A stretch of 64,000 nucleotides of DNA from Portulaca oleracea (GCA_029582165.1 CM055874.1:26868883-26932882); one strand, 5' to 3'. Positions 23,669 through 35,595 are shown, counted from the stretch's first letter. A program made the numbers and translations. The notes: generated from the sequence alone by a model not told the origin.

Positions 23669-24895
23669 AATCATCTAAAGCACAAGAAAAAAGATCTCAC
23701 CCTTCAAGAACTGATCAGTCATATGAGGACTGAAGAGGCTAACCGTTTGAAAGATAAGATGGTTTCTCTGTCTTTAAATTCTGTTAAGGCTAACATTGTT
23801 GAATCTTCTGTACCCACTAGCAGAGACAGGTTCAAAGGGAAAAATAAGAAGGACCAGAAGCAAACCAAGCGCGTAAAAGCAGTTAACAAGCCTAACAAAG
23901 ATATCCAGAAGCCTGTGGTGTACTGTTACATATGCGCTAAACCAGGGCACAAAGCATATCAATGCAAACAGAGAAAGGAACCGATGAAATCCCAACACAA
24001 ACCTCCTGGACAGAATGGTGGACAGAATCAAGCCAATTTGACTGAGGATTCTGAGGTGTTCTGTGCTGTGACGGTGGAAGCCAATCTCGTTACCAATAAC
24101 ACCGAGTGGATTCTGGATAATGCGGCAACTAGGCATTTCTGCACCAACAAGGATCTGATGCATGATTTTGAAGAAGTTTCTGCTGGTGAACAAGTGTTCA
24201 TGGGAAATGCTGCCACTTCCGCGGTGTTGGGTAAAGGAAAAGTTCTTCTTAAATTTACTTCTGGAAAATCTTTGTGTTTGAACAATGTGCTATTTGTCCC
24301 TTCCCTTCGTAGAAATTTGGTTTCCAGTAGTTTACTTGATGTTGCTGGGTTTGAGGTGAACCAAAAAGCTGGAAAAATAGTTATTCTGCGCAATGGGGTT
24401 TTTGTTGGGAAGGGGTATCTTAGCAATGGCTTGTATGTTCTGAATGTTGTTTCTGATGCCAATGGAAATGCTACTACTTTTGCTTATATTACTGAGTCTG
24501 TTGATTTATGGCATGGGAGACTTGGACATGTAAACTTTGCATCTCTTAACAGACTGAAAAATATGAGACTAATTCCGAATGTTAGCACAAGAAATTGCAC
24601 TAAATGTGAGGTATGTGTCGATGCCAAATTTGCCAAGAAACCATTCAAATCTGTAACTATGAGATCAACAGAATTGCTTGACCTGGTTCATTCGGACTTA
24701 GCAGACTTTAAGAACACAATGAGCAAAGGAGGGAAAAAGTGGTATATCACCTTTGTAGATGACTATTCTAGATATACAAAAGTATACCTCCTAAGGTCTA
24801 AAGATGAGGCTGAAGAAATGTTCTTAAAGTATAAAGCAGAAGTTGAGAACCAATTAGGCGTAAAGATCAAGAGACTCGTGTCCGACCGGTGGTGA
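23669..24895 (+). pseudogene. Copia gag C-terminus, protease, and integrase N-terminal part
   Basis: In order: zinc knuckle CYICAKPGHKAYQC (CX2CX4HX4C, about 23922), protease region WILDNAATRHFC (about 24107), GAG-pre-integrase LWHGRLGHVN with a downstream CEVCVDAKF (the integrase HHCC finger), and the integrase core with HSDLADF and ITFVDDYSRYTKVYLL. The protease has Asp-Asn-Ala where copia proteases have Asp-Ser-Gly or Asp-Thr-Gly. The frame is lost at about 24890, within the second catalytic Asp region of the integrase (SDRW). Confidence 0.88.
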
Positions 24896-25665
24896 GTATG
24901 ATTCAAATTCGTTGGCTAATTTTTGTGAGAAAAATGGTATAATTCATGAGACCATCGCCTTATACACCACAAAAAATGGTGTAGTGAACGTAAGAACCGC
25001 ACTTAAAGATATGATGAATGCTATGCTTTTGAGTTCGACTATCCGATAATATGTGGGGAAGCCGTTTGATCGCTTGTTTTGTGCTTAATAGAGTACCCCA
25101 TAAGAAAATAGACCAGACTCCATATGAGCTTTGGAAAGGGTATGCTCCAAACTTAAATTATTTGAAAGTATGGGGGTGTTTGGCTAAAGTTGCTTTGCCT
25201 AGTCATAAACGGACCAACATAGGTTCTAAGACCTTTGATGCTGTTTTCATTAGTTATGCTCAAAATAGTGCTGCATATCGTTTTATGTCTCTAAGTGATT
25301 ATTCCATTTCTGAATATAGAGATGCTGAGTTTTTTGAGCATGTTTTTCCATTGAAAAAGGATGTGCCTAATGTTGTGCCTGTCGTTGAGCCTGTTGTTGT
25401 GCCTGATGCTATGCCTGAAAGTGTGTGCTTGCCTGCTTCTAGTTCTAGAGATGTTGTCGTTGAACCTAGAAGAAGTAAAAGACAAAGGATCTCAACTGAT
25501 TATGGACCTGACTTTGTTACTGCTTTTATGGTGGAAGTGTGTGAAGAATACAAAGTTGATGTTGTGTCTGAAGAGTTTGTTTCTGTTTTCCTTGTTGAGC
25601 AAGATCCAAAAACCTTTGATGAGGCTATTAGGTCTGTTGATGCTACCTTCGAAAGAGGCCATTAA
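24896..25665 (+). pseudogene. Copia integrase C-terminal part and linker
   Basis: After the frame break, bases 24896-25050 still encode a recognisable integrase stretch in another frame (FCEKNGIIHET, then a damaged NGV segment with stops). From 25051 the frame reads FVLNRVPHKKIDQTPYELW and YLKVWGCLAKV, the standard end of copia integrase. A linker rich in Val-Pro and a basic RRSKRQR motif follow. The frame ends at 25665 just before the reverse transcriptase. Confidence 0.85.
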
Positions 25666-26407
25666 AAGTGAGATAGATTCCCTAGAGTCTAATAAAACTT
25701 GGGAATTAACTGATTTACCTAAAGGTTGTAGACCTATTAGTAGTAAATGGATCTTTAAGAAGAAACTGAGGTCTGATGGTTCAATTGATAAATATAAGGC
25801 CAGGCTTGTCATTAGAGGTTTTGACCAAAAGAAAGGGATTGATTACTTTGACACTTACTCTCCTGTGACCAAAATAAGCACCATTAGAACTTTGATTGCT
25901 TTGGCTGCCTTGTTTGATCTTGTTGTGCATCAAATGGATGTTAAGACAGCTTTTCTTAATGGTGACTTAGAGGAAAAAATTTATATGACCCAACCTGAAG
26001 GATGTGAAGTCCCAGGTCAGGAGGATAAAGTTTGTAAATTGAGAAAATCCCTTTATGGCCTTAAGCAAGCTCCTAAACAGTGGTTTGAGAAATTTAATAA
26101 TTCTCTTGTGGAAAATGGCTTTAACGCAAATTTTGGTGATTCTTGTGTTTATTCAAGGATGTTTGGATCAGATTGTGTGCTTATATGTTTATACGTCGAT
26201 GACATGCTGATCCTTGGTCCAAATTTGCATGTGGTTAATGAGACTAAGAAGTTGTTGTCTTCTTTGTTTGAGATGAAAGATATGGGTGAAGCTGATGTTA
26301 TCTTAGGGATTAAAATTCAGAAGACTAGTTCTGGTTTTTCATTGTCTCAGTCACATTATGTTGAGAAAGTGTTAAAGAAATTTAATCACTTTGATGTGAC
26401 TCTGTGA
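25655..26407 (+). pseudogene. Copia reverse transcriptase
   Basis: The reading continues in another frame as EAIKSEIDSLESNKTWEL, then KWIFKKKLRSDGSIDKYKAR, QMDVKTAFLNGDLEEKIYM (first catalytic Asp), LRKSLYGLKQAPKQW and the catalytic LYVDDMLIL. It ends in a TGA at 26405-26407 where one base is out of step. Catalytic residues are intact. The upstream part of this open frame (25361-25650) is an artefact overlapping the linker. Confidence 0.9.
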
Positions 26408-27144
26408 GAACCCCTTATGATCCTAGCATATCTTTAAAGAAGAACAATGGTACCGTGTCTCAATCTGAGTATGCCAAAATTATTGGAAGTGTAATGTTTT
26501 TGATGAACTTTACTCGTCCTGATATTGCTTATGCTGTGAGTAGATTGAGTCGTTATACACATAACCCTAGTAAAGAACATTGGAATGCACTTTATCGTTT
26601 GCTTAAGTATCTTAAAGGTACTATGGATTGGTGTTTGCACTTTAATAAGTTTCCTGCTGTGGTAGAAGGATATTGTGATACAAATTGGGTTTCTGATAAT
26701 GATGAAGTTAGTTCTACTAGTGGTTATGTGTTTACTTTGGGTGGAGGGGCTATTTCTTGGAAGTCTGCAAAACAGACTTGCATAGCCCGTTCTACCATGG
26801 AATCTGAATTTATTGCTCTTGAGTTGGCAGGTCAAGAAGCTGAATGGCTTAGAGGTCTGTTAGCAGACATACCTCTCTGGGAGAAGCCTGAGATTCCTAT
26901 CTCTATACATTGTGACTCACAGGCAGCAATTGGAGTAGCACATAACAGTGTCTACAACGGAAAGAGGAGACATATCCGTGTTAGACATGGTGCAGTGAGG
27001 CAGTTGCTAAAGCAAGGTGTAATAGCTTTGCATTATGTGAGGTCCGAGAAGAACTTGGCGGATCCTCTCACTAAGGGTTTAACCAGACGAATTGTTCTCG
27101 AGGCATCGAGGGGTATAGGGCTTAAACCTATGGCTTTGGCTTGA
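26404..27144 (+). pseudogene. Copia reverse transcriptase end and RNase H
   Basis: It starts at the frame change and holds [30 protein letters not shown] (RNase H catalytic Asp), [46 protein letters not shown] and the closing [14 protein letters not shown]. This is the complete C-terminal end of a copia polyprotein, and its own stop at 27142-27144 looks genuine. Confidence 0.92.
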
Positions 27145-27744
27145 AGAGGTATGGTGGATATCCACATGTGGTCAAACGAAGCCATACTAATCTTCGAGAT
27201 GCACTACATTCCTATCTCTACGGTGCTAGGTAGTGCTTTAAGGATGAGTTTATATACTCTTAATGAATCCACGCCCGTTGTAGGGGGGTGCTTGTGAGAT
27301 GCACTGAAGGATTCACCGATTTTTGTGTGTAAGGTTGAGCTATCATGCTCTTAATAATTCCATAGTCATGTTTTTGGTGGTCTATATTGAGATAGATTTG
27401 ATGGAATTACCTAAGTAAGTGTGAAGGTTTGGTCGCCTTCTATGAGAGACTATGGTTGTCTTTCTAGTGCACTTATGAGTCCCAAGGTGTGCGCATGGCC
27501 ATAAAAGCGCAAGTGTATTTTATCGCGGAGTATGTTCTTCTTCAGGGTTGATATGTGTTGTGGGGGTCTCAATCGAGGTCTGTCAAGTTCAAGGCCTAGT
27601 CCACTTGACTAGATCGTAGGTTGTTGCCTCACATCACTAATGTGTCAATTCAAATCGAAAGATATTGATGCCTAAGTATCTGACCCATTGTTTGCCCAGT
27701 TTTCTTTCTTTCTTTGTTGTCCTTGTTAGCCATTAGTGGGGGAT
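27145..27744 (+). other. Copia 3' untranslated region and polypurine tract
   Basis: Six hundred bases without a frame follow the RNase H stop. The tract agtgggggat directly abutting the 3' LTR (27735-27744) is the polypurine primer site for plus-strand DNA. Confidence 0.8.
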
Positions 27745-28449
27745 TGTTGGTTTTTGAAGTCTTGTAATGGCAACAAGGAGGGAGTTTTTTCTTCTTTTTC
27801 ATACTCCCTTTGTCCCACATAGGAGGAATAAGGTGGTTTTGGAGTGGTTTATATATCCCACCACTCTTGCTAGTGTTGTATTAGCTTGTGAGTGGTTTTA
27901 TGGTGGAGGGCTAGAATTGGGCATCCACACACGCGCGCGTGCCGCCGCCGCCGTCGTCCAGCCGTACGGGCCGGTCCGATTGAGGCGCGCGGTTGGATGG
28001 TTTTGAGCCCGCCTATCTTTTTGCGGATATTTTTTAGCCGTTTGGAATCTTTGACCGGAATTATTTTCTTCCAAATTTAATTCCTGGTCTTCTGTCTCTT
28101 CATATCTCCATTTAATCTCCATGATTCTCTCTTCTCCTTTACTGCTTTGTCTTTCAGTTTTGCCATTCAAACAGTCTCCTTTTATCTATAAATTGAGGCT
28201 TTTGCCATCGGAAAAGATATACAATAACCTTCTCATCTTCTTCTTCCTCTTTTCTTTCTGGGCATTCAGATTACCATACTCCAAGCCCTTACCCTCGAGT
28301 GCACGAGTCTAAGGGTTGTCTGAGTTAACCTTGGGGAGCGACCGGCATAATCGATTGGCACCGAGGTCGAGCCGTAATCGCTTTCAAGGCAGTGGCCCGT
28401 CCACGGCTCAGATTCGTGTTCGTTCCGTAGCCTTGATTAATCCTTTTTC

Positions 28450-28454
<5 letters not shown>
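27745..28454 (+). repeat. Copia 3' LTR
   Basis: Matches the 5' LTR nearly base for base, except in the GC-rich segment (27930-28005), where the sequence differs and is about 25 bp longer, and a small difference near 28205. The U5 complement taatcgctttcaa is kept at 28375-28387. Confidence 0.92.

Positions 28455-28487
<33 letters not shown>
28455..28487. repeat. (TA)n after copia 3' LTR
   Basis: Continuation of the (TA)n tract into which the copia element inserted. Confidence 0.9.
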
Positions 28488-28491
<4 letters not shown>

Positions 28492-28990
28492 ATTAGATTC
28501 TAATAATTCTTACTTTAAGCGTTGGTATACAAATAATCCCTACTTTGTTTTTATATTCGGGTGGTCCAAAAAAAATTATTTTCTTCTGGAACACCATCGA
28601 GCATATACTCTAAAGATCATAGATTTTGACTTACATTTGATTCAAAACTTAGCACTACATTTCGCCATGATTTTTAATAAATTTACAATGTTTGTCCCAA
28701 TTTTTTTTATTTTTTCACTTTTATTCCTTTAATAATGATTATAAATTGTTTGGATTTTTAAAAAAAAATAATTTAAAAATTCTTTTAGTAACTACACTTT
28801 CTAACCTTTTTGGGGTTAGGAATAAAAACAATATGGAGAAGGAATGAAAAAAATAAAAAACTGTGGAGGTAGATTTCGTATCACTAGAATATAATTTTTA
28901 TTTTTTGTGGACCACCAGAATACAAAAATAAAATAGGGATTATTGTAATAAAAAAGCTTAAAGTAGGGATTATTAGAATCTAATTTTCCT
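28488..28990. mobile_element. Family-C MITE copy 2
   Basis: The left end is gaaaattagattctaataat. The inverted right end is aggaaaattagattctaata. The inner arms share aatccctactttg and the ggtggtccaaaaaa block. The centre is AT-rich and non-coding. Confidence 0.8.
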
Positions 28991-29370
28991 ATATATTTAT
29001 GCAGAGTGCGGATAAACTTATGTACTTTGTTGAGTATATCTATTGAATATGACTGTAGTGTGTTTAGAGTATGGACAAATTTATATAATGTGTGGACAAA
29101 TTTATGCACTGTGTTGGGTCTTTTCTCCCTTTAGTTTTTTTTTTATTTATTATTTTTTATAATAATGGAGTAAAATTTTGATAACTCAATCCCTACAATT
29201 TAGGGAAGTAAATCTCTCTCTCCCCAATTTTTTGCATGATTCTCGCTAATTACATCTACTTAAATGATTTTTTTTTCGAAAACCACAAGTTGATTTATGG
29301 AGAAAGAAGGTGGTTTTATTATTAGCTGATTTGTACACCCTAGATTGTTTCTTCCTATTGGATCTGTTTC
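28991..29370. mobile_element. Truncated family-G element (right half)
   Basis: Only the right end is present, terminating cttcctattggatctgtttc. The inner part matches the 1.47-kb element (aaccacaagttgatttatgg, gtggacaaatttatgcac). The left half is missing, and the piece starts directly after the family-C MITE. Confidence 0.65.
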
Positions 29371-29389
29371 GTATATATATATATATATT
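29371..29389. repeat. Short (TA)n tract
   Basis: Separates the truncated family-G piece from family-C copy 3. Confidence 0.85.
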
Positions 29390-29884
29390 AAGAAAATTAG
29401 ATTATAATAATCCCTACTTTCACAACTGTATAGCAAATCCCTACTTTTGAATTCTGATGGTCCAAAAAAAATAAAGTTGGATTGTAATGGTACCAAATCC
29501 ACCAACACATTCTTTTTATTTTGTTCATTTCTGCCCCATGTTGGTTTTTTTTTTTCATTTCTACCCGCAGAAAGGTAATGAAATTTATTTACTAAAACAA
29601 TTATTAAATTATTTTTTTGAGAATTCGAGCAATCATTATCATTTTCTAAAAGGAATAAAAGTGAAAAAAATGTAAAAAAATTGAGGACAATAAATTCTTT
29701 AAAATCGTGGTAAATTATTATACTAAGTTCTGAACCTAATGCAACTCAAAATGACAAAATCTATGATATTTAAGGTATACTCTCGACAATATCCCACAAA
29801 ATCTTTTTTTTTTTTGAACAACCATAATCCAAAATGAAATAGAGATTATTGTTATACAGTTGTGAAAGTAGGAATTATTAGAAT

Positions 29885-29888
<4 letters not shown>
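29390..29888. mobile_element. Family-C MITE copy 3
   Basis: The left end aagaaaattagattataata pairs with a right end that inverted reads aaagattctaataattccta. The arms share ctttcacaactgtata, showing arm-specific sequence unlike copies 1 and 4. (TA)n borders both sides. Confidence 0.78.

Positions 29889-29937
<49 letters not shown>
29889..29937. repeat. (TA)n between family-C copy 3 and the split family-G MITE
   Basis: About 25 TA units. Confidence 0.93.
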
Positions 29938-29939
<2 letters not shown>

Positions 29940-30379
29940 AAACAAATCTAGTAGGAAGAGAGTTTATGTAGGAAGGTGACACATATACTATATATAATAA
30001 AACAAAAAAGAGGGCGGGTGCCTTAAACGCTATACGGGTGGGAAGGAGCCACTGCTAGCTCTTCAGAAAAGAAAGTGCAATAGCCACCGTTATCAATAAC
30101 GGCTCTTTCGCTCCTTGTAGCCCTTAGAAAGCAGTCATAGGATCGAAGGAAGAGGTTCTATAGTAGTCGGTGTATCCATCCGGTGCTATTCTACTCGTTT
30201 TATATCCGTACTATGGTTGTATCTGGTGGGTGGGTAAAGGAGCTGATCGAAAGCAAAGCACTAAGGCCTTGGAGATAAAAACAACCGAAGATTTTTTTTT
30301 TATTTTTGACAAACAATATTTCTTTTATTTTTTGCCCTTTGCATTCATATTTGCATTGAAAGAAGAGATAAAAAAAAAT

Positions 30380-30640
30380 ATGATTCAACCTCAGACCCAT
30401 TTGAATGTAGCAGACAACAACGAGGCTCGAGAATCGATGTGTATTCGAATCATAGGAAGCTAGCAATCGTCGATATGCTCGTATTGGTGATGTTATTGTT
30501 GCTGTGATCAAAGAAGCAATACCATATACGCCCTTAGAAAGATCAGAAGTGATCAGAGCTGTAATTGTACGTACCTGTAAAGAAACTCAAACGCGACAAC
30601 GGTATGATAATACGATATGATGACAATGTTGCTGGCAATA
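30380..30640 (+). pseudogene. rpl14: Plastid ribosomal protein uL14 fragment
   Basis: The frame begins [18 protein letters not shown] with MCIRIIGS at the N-terminus of plastid ribosomal protein L14, then a stop. The next frame carries [19 protein letters not shown] and [16 protein letters not shown], and a third gives [12 protein letters not shown]. About two thirds of the ~122-residue protein is present, with at least two indels and several changes. It ends at the junction with ycf2 sequence. It is in nuclear context between MITE arms, so it is a dead plastid copy. Confidence 0.85.
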
Positions 30641-30910
30641 GGTCTGAAAAAGTATCTAAAAATATCAAATTTAGATATTTGTATCCTGTCAAAGTAAGGA
30701 ACCATGGCATATATGTTTGGAATAGATTCCATTTTGAGAGGGTTGAAAAAGCACTATCTCGTTGAAAGGTTCTATACATCTACCCTTTCTCAACGCATTT
30801 CTTTAGACAAAGACTCCATTTTTTCCTCTTTTCCGATGGTAAATATTTCTCAGAACATGGAGTGTAAATCAAACCCATGTTTAATTGAAATTGAGATACT
30901 GATGCAAGTT
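30640..30910 (-). pseudogene. ycf2: Plastid ycf2 fragment
   Basis: On the minus strand, [31 protein letters not shown], then (after a frame change near 30780) [36 protein letters not shown] and [10 protein letters not shown] are recognisable as an internal part of the very large plastid Ycf2 protein. The piece ends at about 30640, where a few bases (ttgcc/ggcaa) are shared with the rpl14 side, consistent with joining at microhomology. Confidence 0.85.
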
Positions 30911-31588
30911 CTTCATGCCGAATACCCCCAGCCGGTTCCGCCGGGTAGGGCCAGGAGCCGGTTTGGGAAATCACGGGGCCGCTTTCGCTTTCTTCGGGAG
31001 TATTTTATTTGTAATATTTCCTATAGGAATCCTTGTAAATTGGATTTCGTACGAGGAAAAAAAAAAGAGAAAAGAATGTCACTGATAGCGCATCTCTATA
31101 GAAGCCAAGGAATTCGCCATCTCGTACAGCTCAAGCAGACACCCAAATACTAAATGAAAGGGATATATAATAGAATAGAAAGTTTGAAACTTCGATGAAT
31201 AATGTGATAACTCATCCATGCGGGCAGTCCAATTCTGCTGTCATGCCCCTCTAAAGGTTGTGTCAAAGTCCCGATAGTCCAATATCGTAGATCAAGAGAA
31301 AAGGCCAATTCACAGCTTATTCGGATTTGAGTTGCGCCTCTGCTTGATGAAGGTCAATACCAAATCACAGCCCTTGATTTTACATCTAACGGTGTATGGG
31401 CATAAATATCAGTGGATATGATCATTAGATTTCATGATCACATTATCTGAAATCCATGACTACACTCTCTAAATTTCAGGACCACATTCCATGATACTCA
31501 TGACTGCACATCATCAGATGCAAAATAAAGGGTTATGATTCACTCCTCACCTTCCTACCTAAACTCTTTTTCCACCAAATACGTTCCC

Positions 31589-32489
31589 ATATATTTATAT
31601 ATATATGTGTGTGTGTGTGTTACCTAATACATATACCATTTATACAGAAGTGATATTTGAGGAATAATCAATCGATCCCCCCAAAAATGAGAAAAGTTGT
31701 TAGCCAATTAACCTAATGTTCTAATCCACCTTTACCGCTGGCATTGAGTTCAATTCAACCCAGTCATAGGATTGTAGTGTAGACTACTAGGCTAGCTAGC
31801 ATATGCACAAATATTTTAATCTTTGCTGTTTCTATAATACATTAGTACAGTATGAGGCTAGTACAGTATGTTCATGTTTCAGCATGTAAATGTAATAGTG
31901 GAATATCGGATGCAGTAGGCATTTTGCAAGATTCTGCAAGTAGCAAGCAACCAAATATCCAATGGCATCCCCCATGGACACAACTACAAAATGTAGCAGT
32001 AATTAACTACGTAAAGTCCAAATAGGTCAAAACTGATACACACCAATAAAGCAGCAGAGTGGACAGTTTGTCTTGACAAACAGCAGTTATGTCATATGTG
32101 CCAAACTGTGGTCCGAATCCAACTCAGATCACCGTTCGAGTCCAAACCTGAAGCATCACTGAGCTGAGCTGATCAAGGGAGGAAAGGTGGACCATTTAAA
32201 AACCATACTTGGATCTTCAAGCTCTACTTTTGTGACCTTTAAACCCAGTTATCAATCCGGCCAGAATCTCATACCTTCTCAAAGGGAGACTCACCACATA
32301 CCAGGCAGTGTGTTAACTATTTTAACTCCCAAACCATCTACAGTAACATATCCAGGCAGATAGTTACACCTCTAGAAATTAAGATTTTATGATTTACATG
32401 ACAAAAACACCCACATAAACATCCATTAAACAACAAAATTACAAAGACAGACTGCTAATAACTTGGGACGCCACCCTTTAGTGGCTGGA
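31589..32489. other. Downstream flank of the DENN gene
   Basis: Includes (TA)n/(GT)n at 31590-31620 and the unassigned 3' untranslated region of the DENN gene immediately below 32490. No further gene is supported. The poly-A site cannot be placed. Confidence 0.5.
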
Positions 32490-35400
32490 CTAATCTTTCT
32501 GATACAGTGATAGAGCAATATCTGTGTGTACAGAGAACAGTTGTGTGTCCACAAATAGCTGCACAAACAAAGCAAGGGAGAAAGTAACCCATTAGGAATC
32601 TCTGTGTTTTTCTAATGTTAAAAGATGAATAGATGATGCAACCATCTCCAAATTCATTGAAAATACATAAAATAGTACTCATAATAAACTTTATATTCTC
32701 AAAAAAGAAAAGAGTAGCAGAGTAAAACTCCTCAAGGACCCACGACAAATTAGTACCCCTCAAAAAAAAAAAATTAAAAAATCATCTTCAACACATAACT
32801 CTCAACTCCCAACAATTGCATAGTTCATGAGTTAGTGGGAATCTTCCATATGATACATTAGAGTAGTAAAGGGGTAAAGCTATCAGTCAGCACCAATAAT
32901 GAAGATGAAAGAATACAAGTACTCCAAAAAAACTCAAAACACACCTTCATAAATGATCGATCATGACTAGGAAACGAGTCGATGAAGCTCTCCCTTAAGA
33001 GAAGTGATACCTGAAAGCAACAATGCAGGATGAAGCTCAAATAAAAATCTCTTAAACCAAACAAATGAGCACACACTGATATTTGCACCATTGAAGTATT
33101 TAAAAAGAAATAAACTAATCCTACATTTGACTTTCCTTTACAACCCACAAGTGACGTTGGCAATTAAAAACAACATATTTTCGTATGCTTTAATTTCTAC
33201 CTCAACGAAGAAACCAACAAGGGCTTATTTGTTGGTATTCAATCCAACTTCAAGCTCACTAAATGTGGCTTAACTTCTATCTCAACAAAGAAATAAGGCG
33301 TGCCCCTTTTTCTTGGAAGAGAGGGGGGGGGGGATCAAACATATTGTTTCACGGCTATCAATCACTGCATAACAACCCCCCCCCCCCCCCAAAAAAAAAA
33401 AAAAAGAAAAACAATAAATAAATAAATAAAACAAAACAAAACAAAAGGAGAGACAAGTGGAAGAGAAAATTGGATGGGTCCCCTGGAACGTGTCTCTCTA
33501 CCCACAGGGAAGGCTGACTATTGCCTACCTCTCAATGTAACTGTTGTTTACCCAAGCAAGATCTACACTGACTGGTGGATTTAACATTTCTCTAATCCAT
33601 GATGTTTGAAGATGATCCTGACCAGACTACATACTCAACAAACCGAAATCATCAAGTATCACAGCTTTTGGCAATCATTTGAGATGGTAAGGCATTTCAG
33701 ATTCTTGATCTGGCTTGACCAGTTTCAGCTTTGAAAAATTTACACAAAGCTTGCCATTACAAAAAAAAAATGTTAAAAGAAGGGAAAAAAAAAAACAAGA
33801 AAGATGACTTTCAACAGAGCCGTGAAAGTAGGAATTCAGATATGAGATGCAAAACAGCTGCTCAAAGCAGATATGATAGTAGTTCTATGAAGACCGTTAT
33901 AACATGTGACCTCTAATTCAGAATAGGGCTTCAGAGTTTTCTATTACGCATAGTAATTGACTAAATCAAGCCAATGCCACTAGACCTCTACGTCACCAGA
34001 AATATACCCTGGCAAAAGAATTTGCACAACAAAATCTCAAGGGTTTGAATATTATGTATAGCATGGAAATCCCAGTGATGGAAACAAATAGAATATGATC
34101 CATTTTCTCTAACATCAAGTAGTCAGACCAAAGATCATATCCCACACTTTCCAACCTAAGAGTTCATCCAGAGAGAGCTTGTCTCACATAAAAAGAACAG
34201 ACCCTAACTGAAGAGTTTCTTGAGACCCTAGCACCTTCAATGGCATGAAATCTACAAATTCAGGAAAAAAATAATAATAATTGGGGTTTGGGGGAGCATC
34301 TAAAGCCCACAGCTCATCCAATGGAATGATACAGCACCTTGTCATCATTTGACTGCACATTAGTTATCGTGTGAGAACGAAGATTAGAACAGAGGGAATT
34401 CAAGTAATTCCTCAACACTTGCAAGAAGCCTATGGCTGCTTCAACCTGCAGTGGAAATAAATTTCTCAAATGGCCATAATCAAGCAATATATCTCAAAGG
34501 AGCACCACAACAAAGACAAGATTATTGGCAAGTATAAGATGAATAACAATTCCATCTGGATCAAAGTTTGAAGTTACACTTACTAAACGAACATATTAGA
34601 AAACAAAAATACCTGCACTTCTGTACATTCATAGATGGGCCGCTTTCTACCTAAATAGCTTTCCCCAACAAGCTTTGAATGATAGGGCGCCAAGGACGTT
34701 AGCAACTCCTTCTGTTTTGGCAGTTGCAGGATTGATGTTGATTTCACCTAAAGCCACAAACGAACGAATTAGAGCTTATCCTACTCACGTAACTAATGAT
34801 GATGAAACACCATCATAAATTTGAGATTTTATGAGTCAGACACAAACGATGATACCAGTACACTGATGCATGCATAAAAATAAGACAGACATGCTCAACT
34901 TTTCTGGGAAGCTTTAGAAGCTTTCCTTTTGACATTTACCCATATCCAGCTTCAGGTTACAATGGATTAGAATTTTAACCACCCCAGTAAGCTGTCCACT
35001 ACCGTTGACGTAGTTCCTATCAACTCTTTTCATCTAGAGTCCAGTGGACACTAGCACACAACCAATATGCAATAGTGCATTAGAATTTTACAATCCTTGA
35101 TATTTATCTTTGTAACATTTTTTTTTTTTTTACTATTTCAATAGTGTATTAGAATCTTACAATCCTTGGTATGATTCTACGATTCCCATACTACTGACCC
35201 TTCATTGATACTAACATCCCCATTCTAACAACTTTGTCTGCCAACATTATCCCTATAACTATTTTTCCCGCTTTCATTCATCTCTTTCCTTTGATTTCAG
35301 CCTTCAGGAACACATGAGACAATAACCTCATATAGGGGTGCTTTGATACGTACATCCCATCCCAAGCAAGGAGGAACAATAGGTGGACGACAATGACGAA

Positions 35401-35595
35401 GTGAATAGGTGGAAGACAATGACGAAGTGAACATGTGGAAAACAATGAGGAAGTGAAGAGACTAGCCTTCAATCAGTATCGTGGAAAGGGAGTAAAGAAA
35501 CTGCATGTTAGACGCACCTGATTCTTGCTAATATCAACAACTATAGCATTTGTCACTTTTGACTGCACTTCAGAGGTTTTGCTCTGTACACCAAC
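32490..35595 (-). other. DENN gene exons 14-18 (coding): downstream DENN module
   Basis: Exon 35595-35518 starts VGVQSKTSEVQSKV. Exon 34747-34613 gives LPKQKELLTSLAPYHSKL. Exon 34445-34338 gives EAAIGFLQVLRNYLNSL. Exon 33010-32945 gives RESFIDSFPSHDRSFMK. The last exon gives LFVDTQLFSVHTDIALSL then YQKD and a TAG at 32490-32492. This matches the helical dDENN region that closes the family. Confidence 0.88.

Larger units (their letters stand above)
22406..28454 (+). mobile_element. Ty1/copia LTR retrotransposon, complete but with broken pol
   Basis: It has two LTRs (691 and 710 bp, TGTTGG...CCAACA), a gag-pol region in copia order (gag, protease, integrase, reverse transcriptase, RNase H) and a polypurine tract before the 3' LTR. 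The flanking duplication is TATAT (22401-22405 and 28455-28459), inside a (TA)n tract. The LTRs are almost identical outside one GC-rich segment, so insertion looks recent, yet the polyprotein has one in-frame stop and at least four frame breaks. The copy probably moved with proteins supplied in trans, or decayed fast. Confidence 0.92.
29980..31360. other. Organelle-derived mosaic insertion (NUPT/NUMT)
   Basis: It contains plastid rpl14 (plus strand) joined directly to a plastid ycf2 piece (minus strand), genes that are not neighbours in plastid genomes. Flanking parts (30010-30260 and 31190-31360) look like plant mitochondrial sequence in style but were not identified. A mosaic of this kind fits transfer of a mitochondrial segment already carrying plastid pieces, or end-joining of several organelle fragments. 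Base composition is richer in GC than the neighbouring MITE arms. Confidence 0.7.
29938..31588. mobile_element. Family-G hairpin MITE split by organellar DNA
   Basis: The left end ggaaacaaatctagtaggaa with gagagtttatgtaggaagg (29938-29979) stops abruptly. The rest of the MITE resumes at about 31361 with caaatcacagcccttgattt and runs to the right end at 31588 (ccaaatacgttccc). Compared with the intact copy at 6664, only about six bases are lost at the junction. The ~1.38 kb between is organelle-like. Confidence 0.72.

Noticed and set aside
23774..24462. Minus-strand frames of 139 and 144 codons
   Set aside because: Antisense shadows of the copia gag-pol region, with no independent domain.
34338..34747. 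Possible separate small gene in the left third of the DENN locus
   Set aside because: The two exons continue the dDENN reading in exact phase with exons on both sides, so they belong to the same gene.
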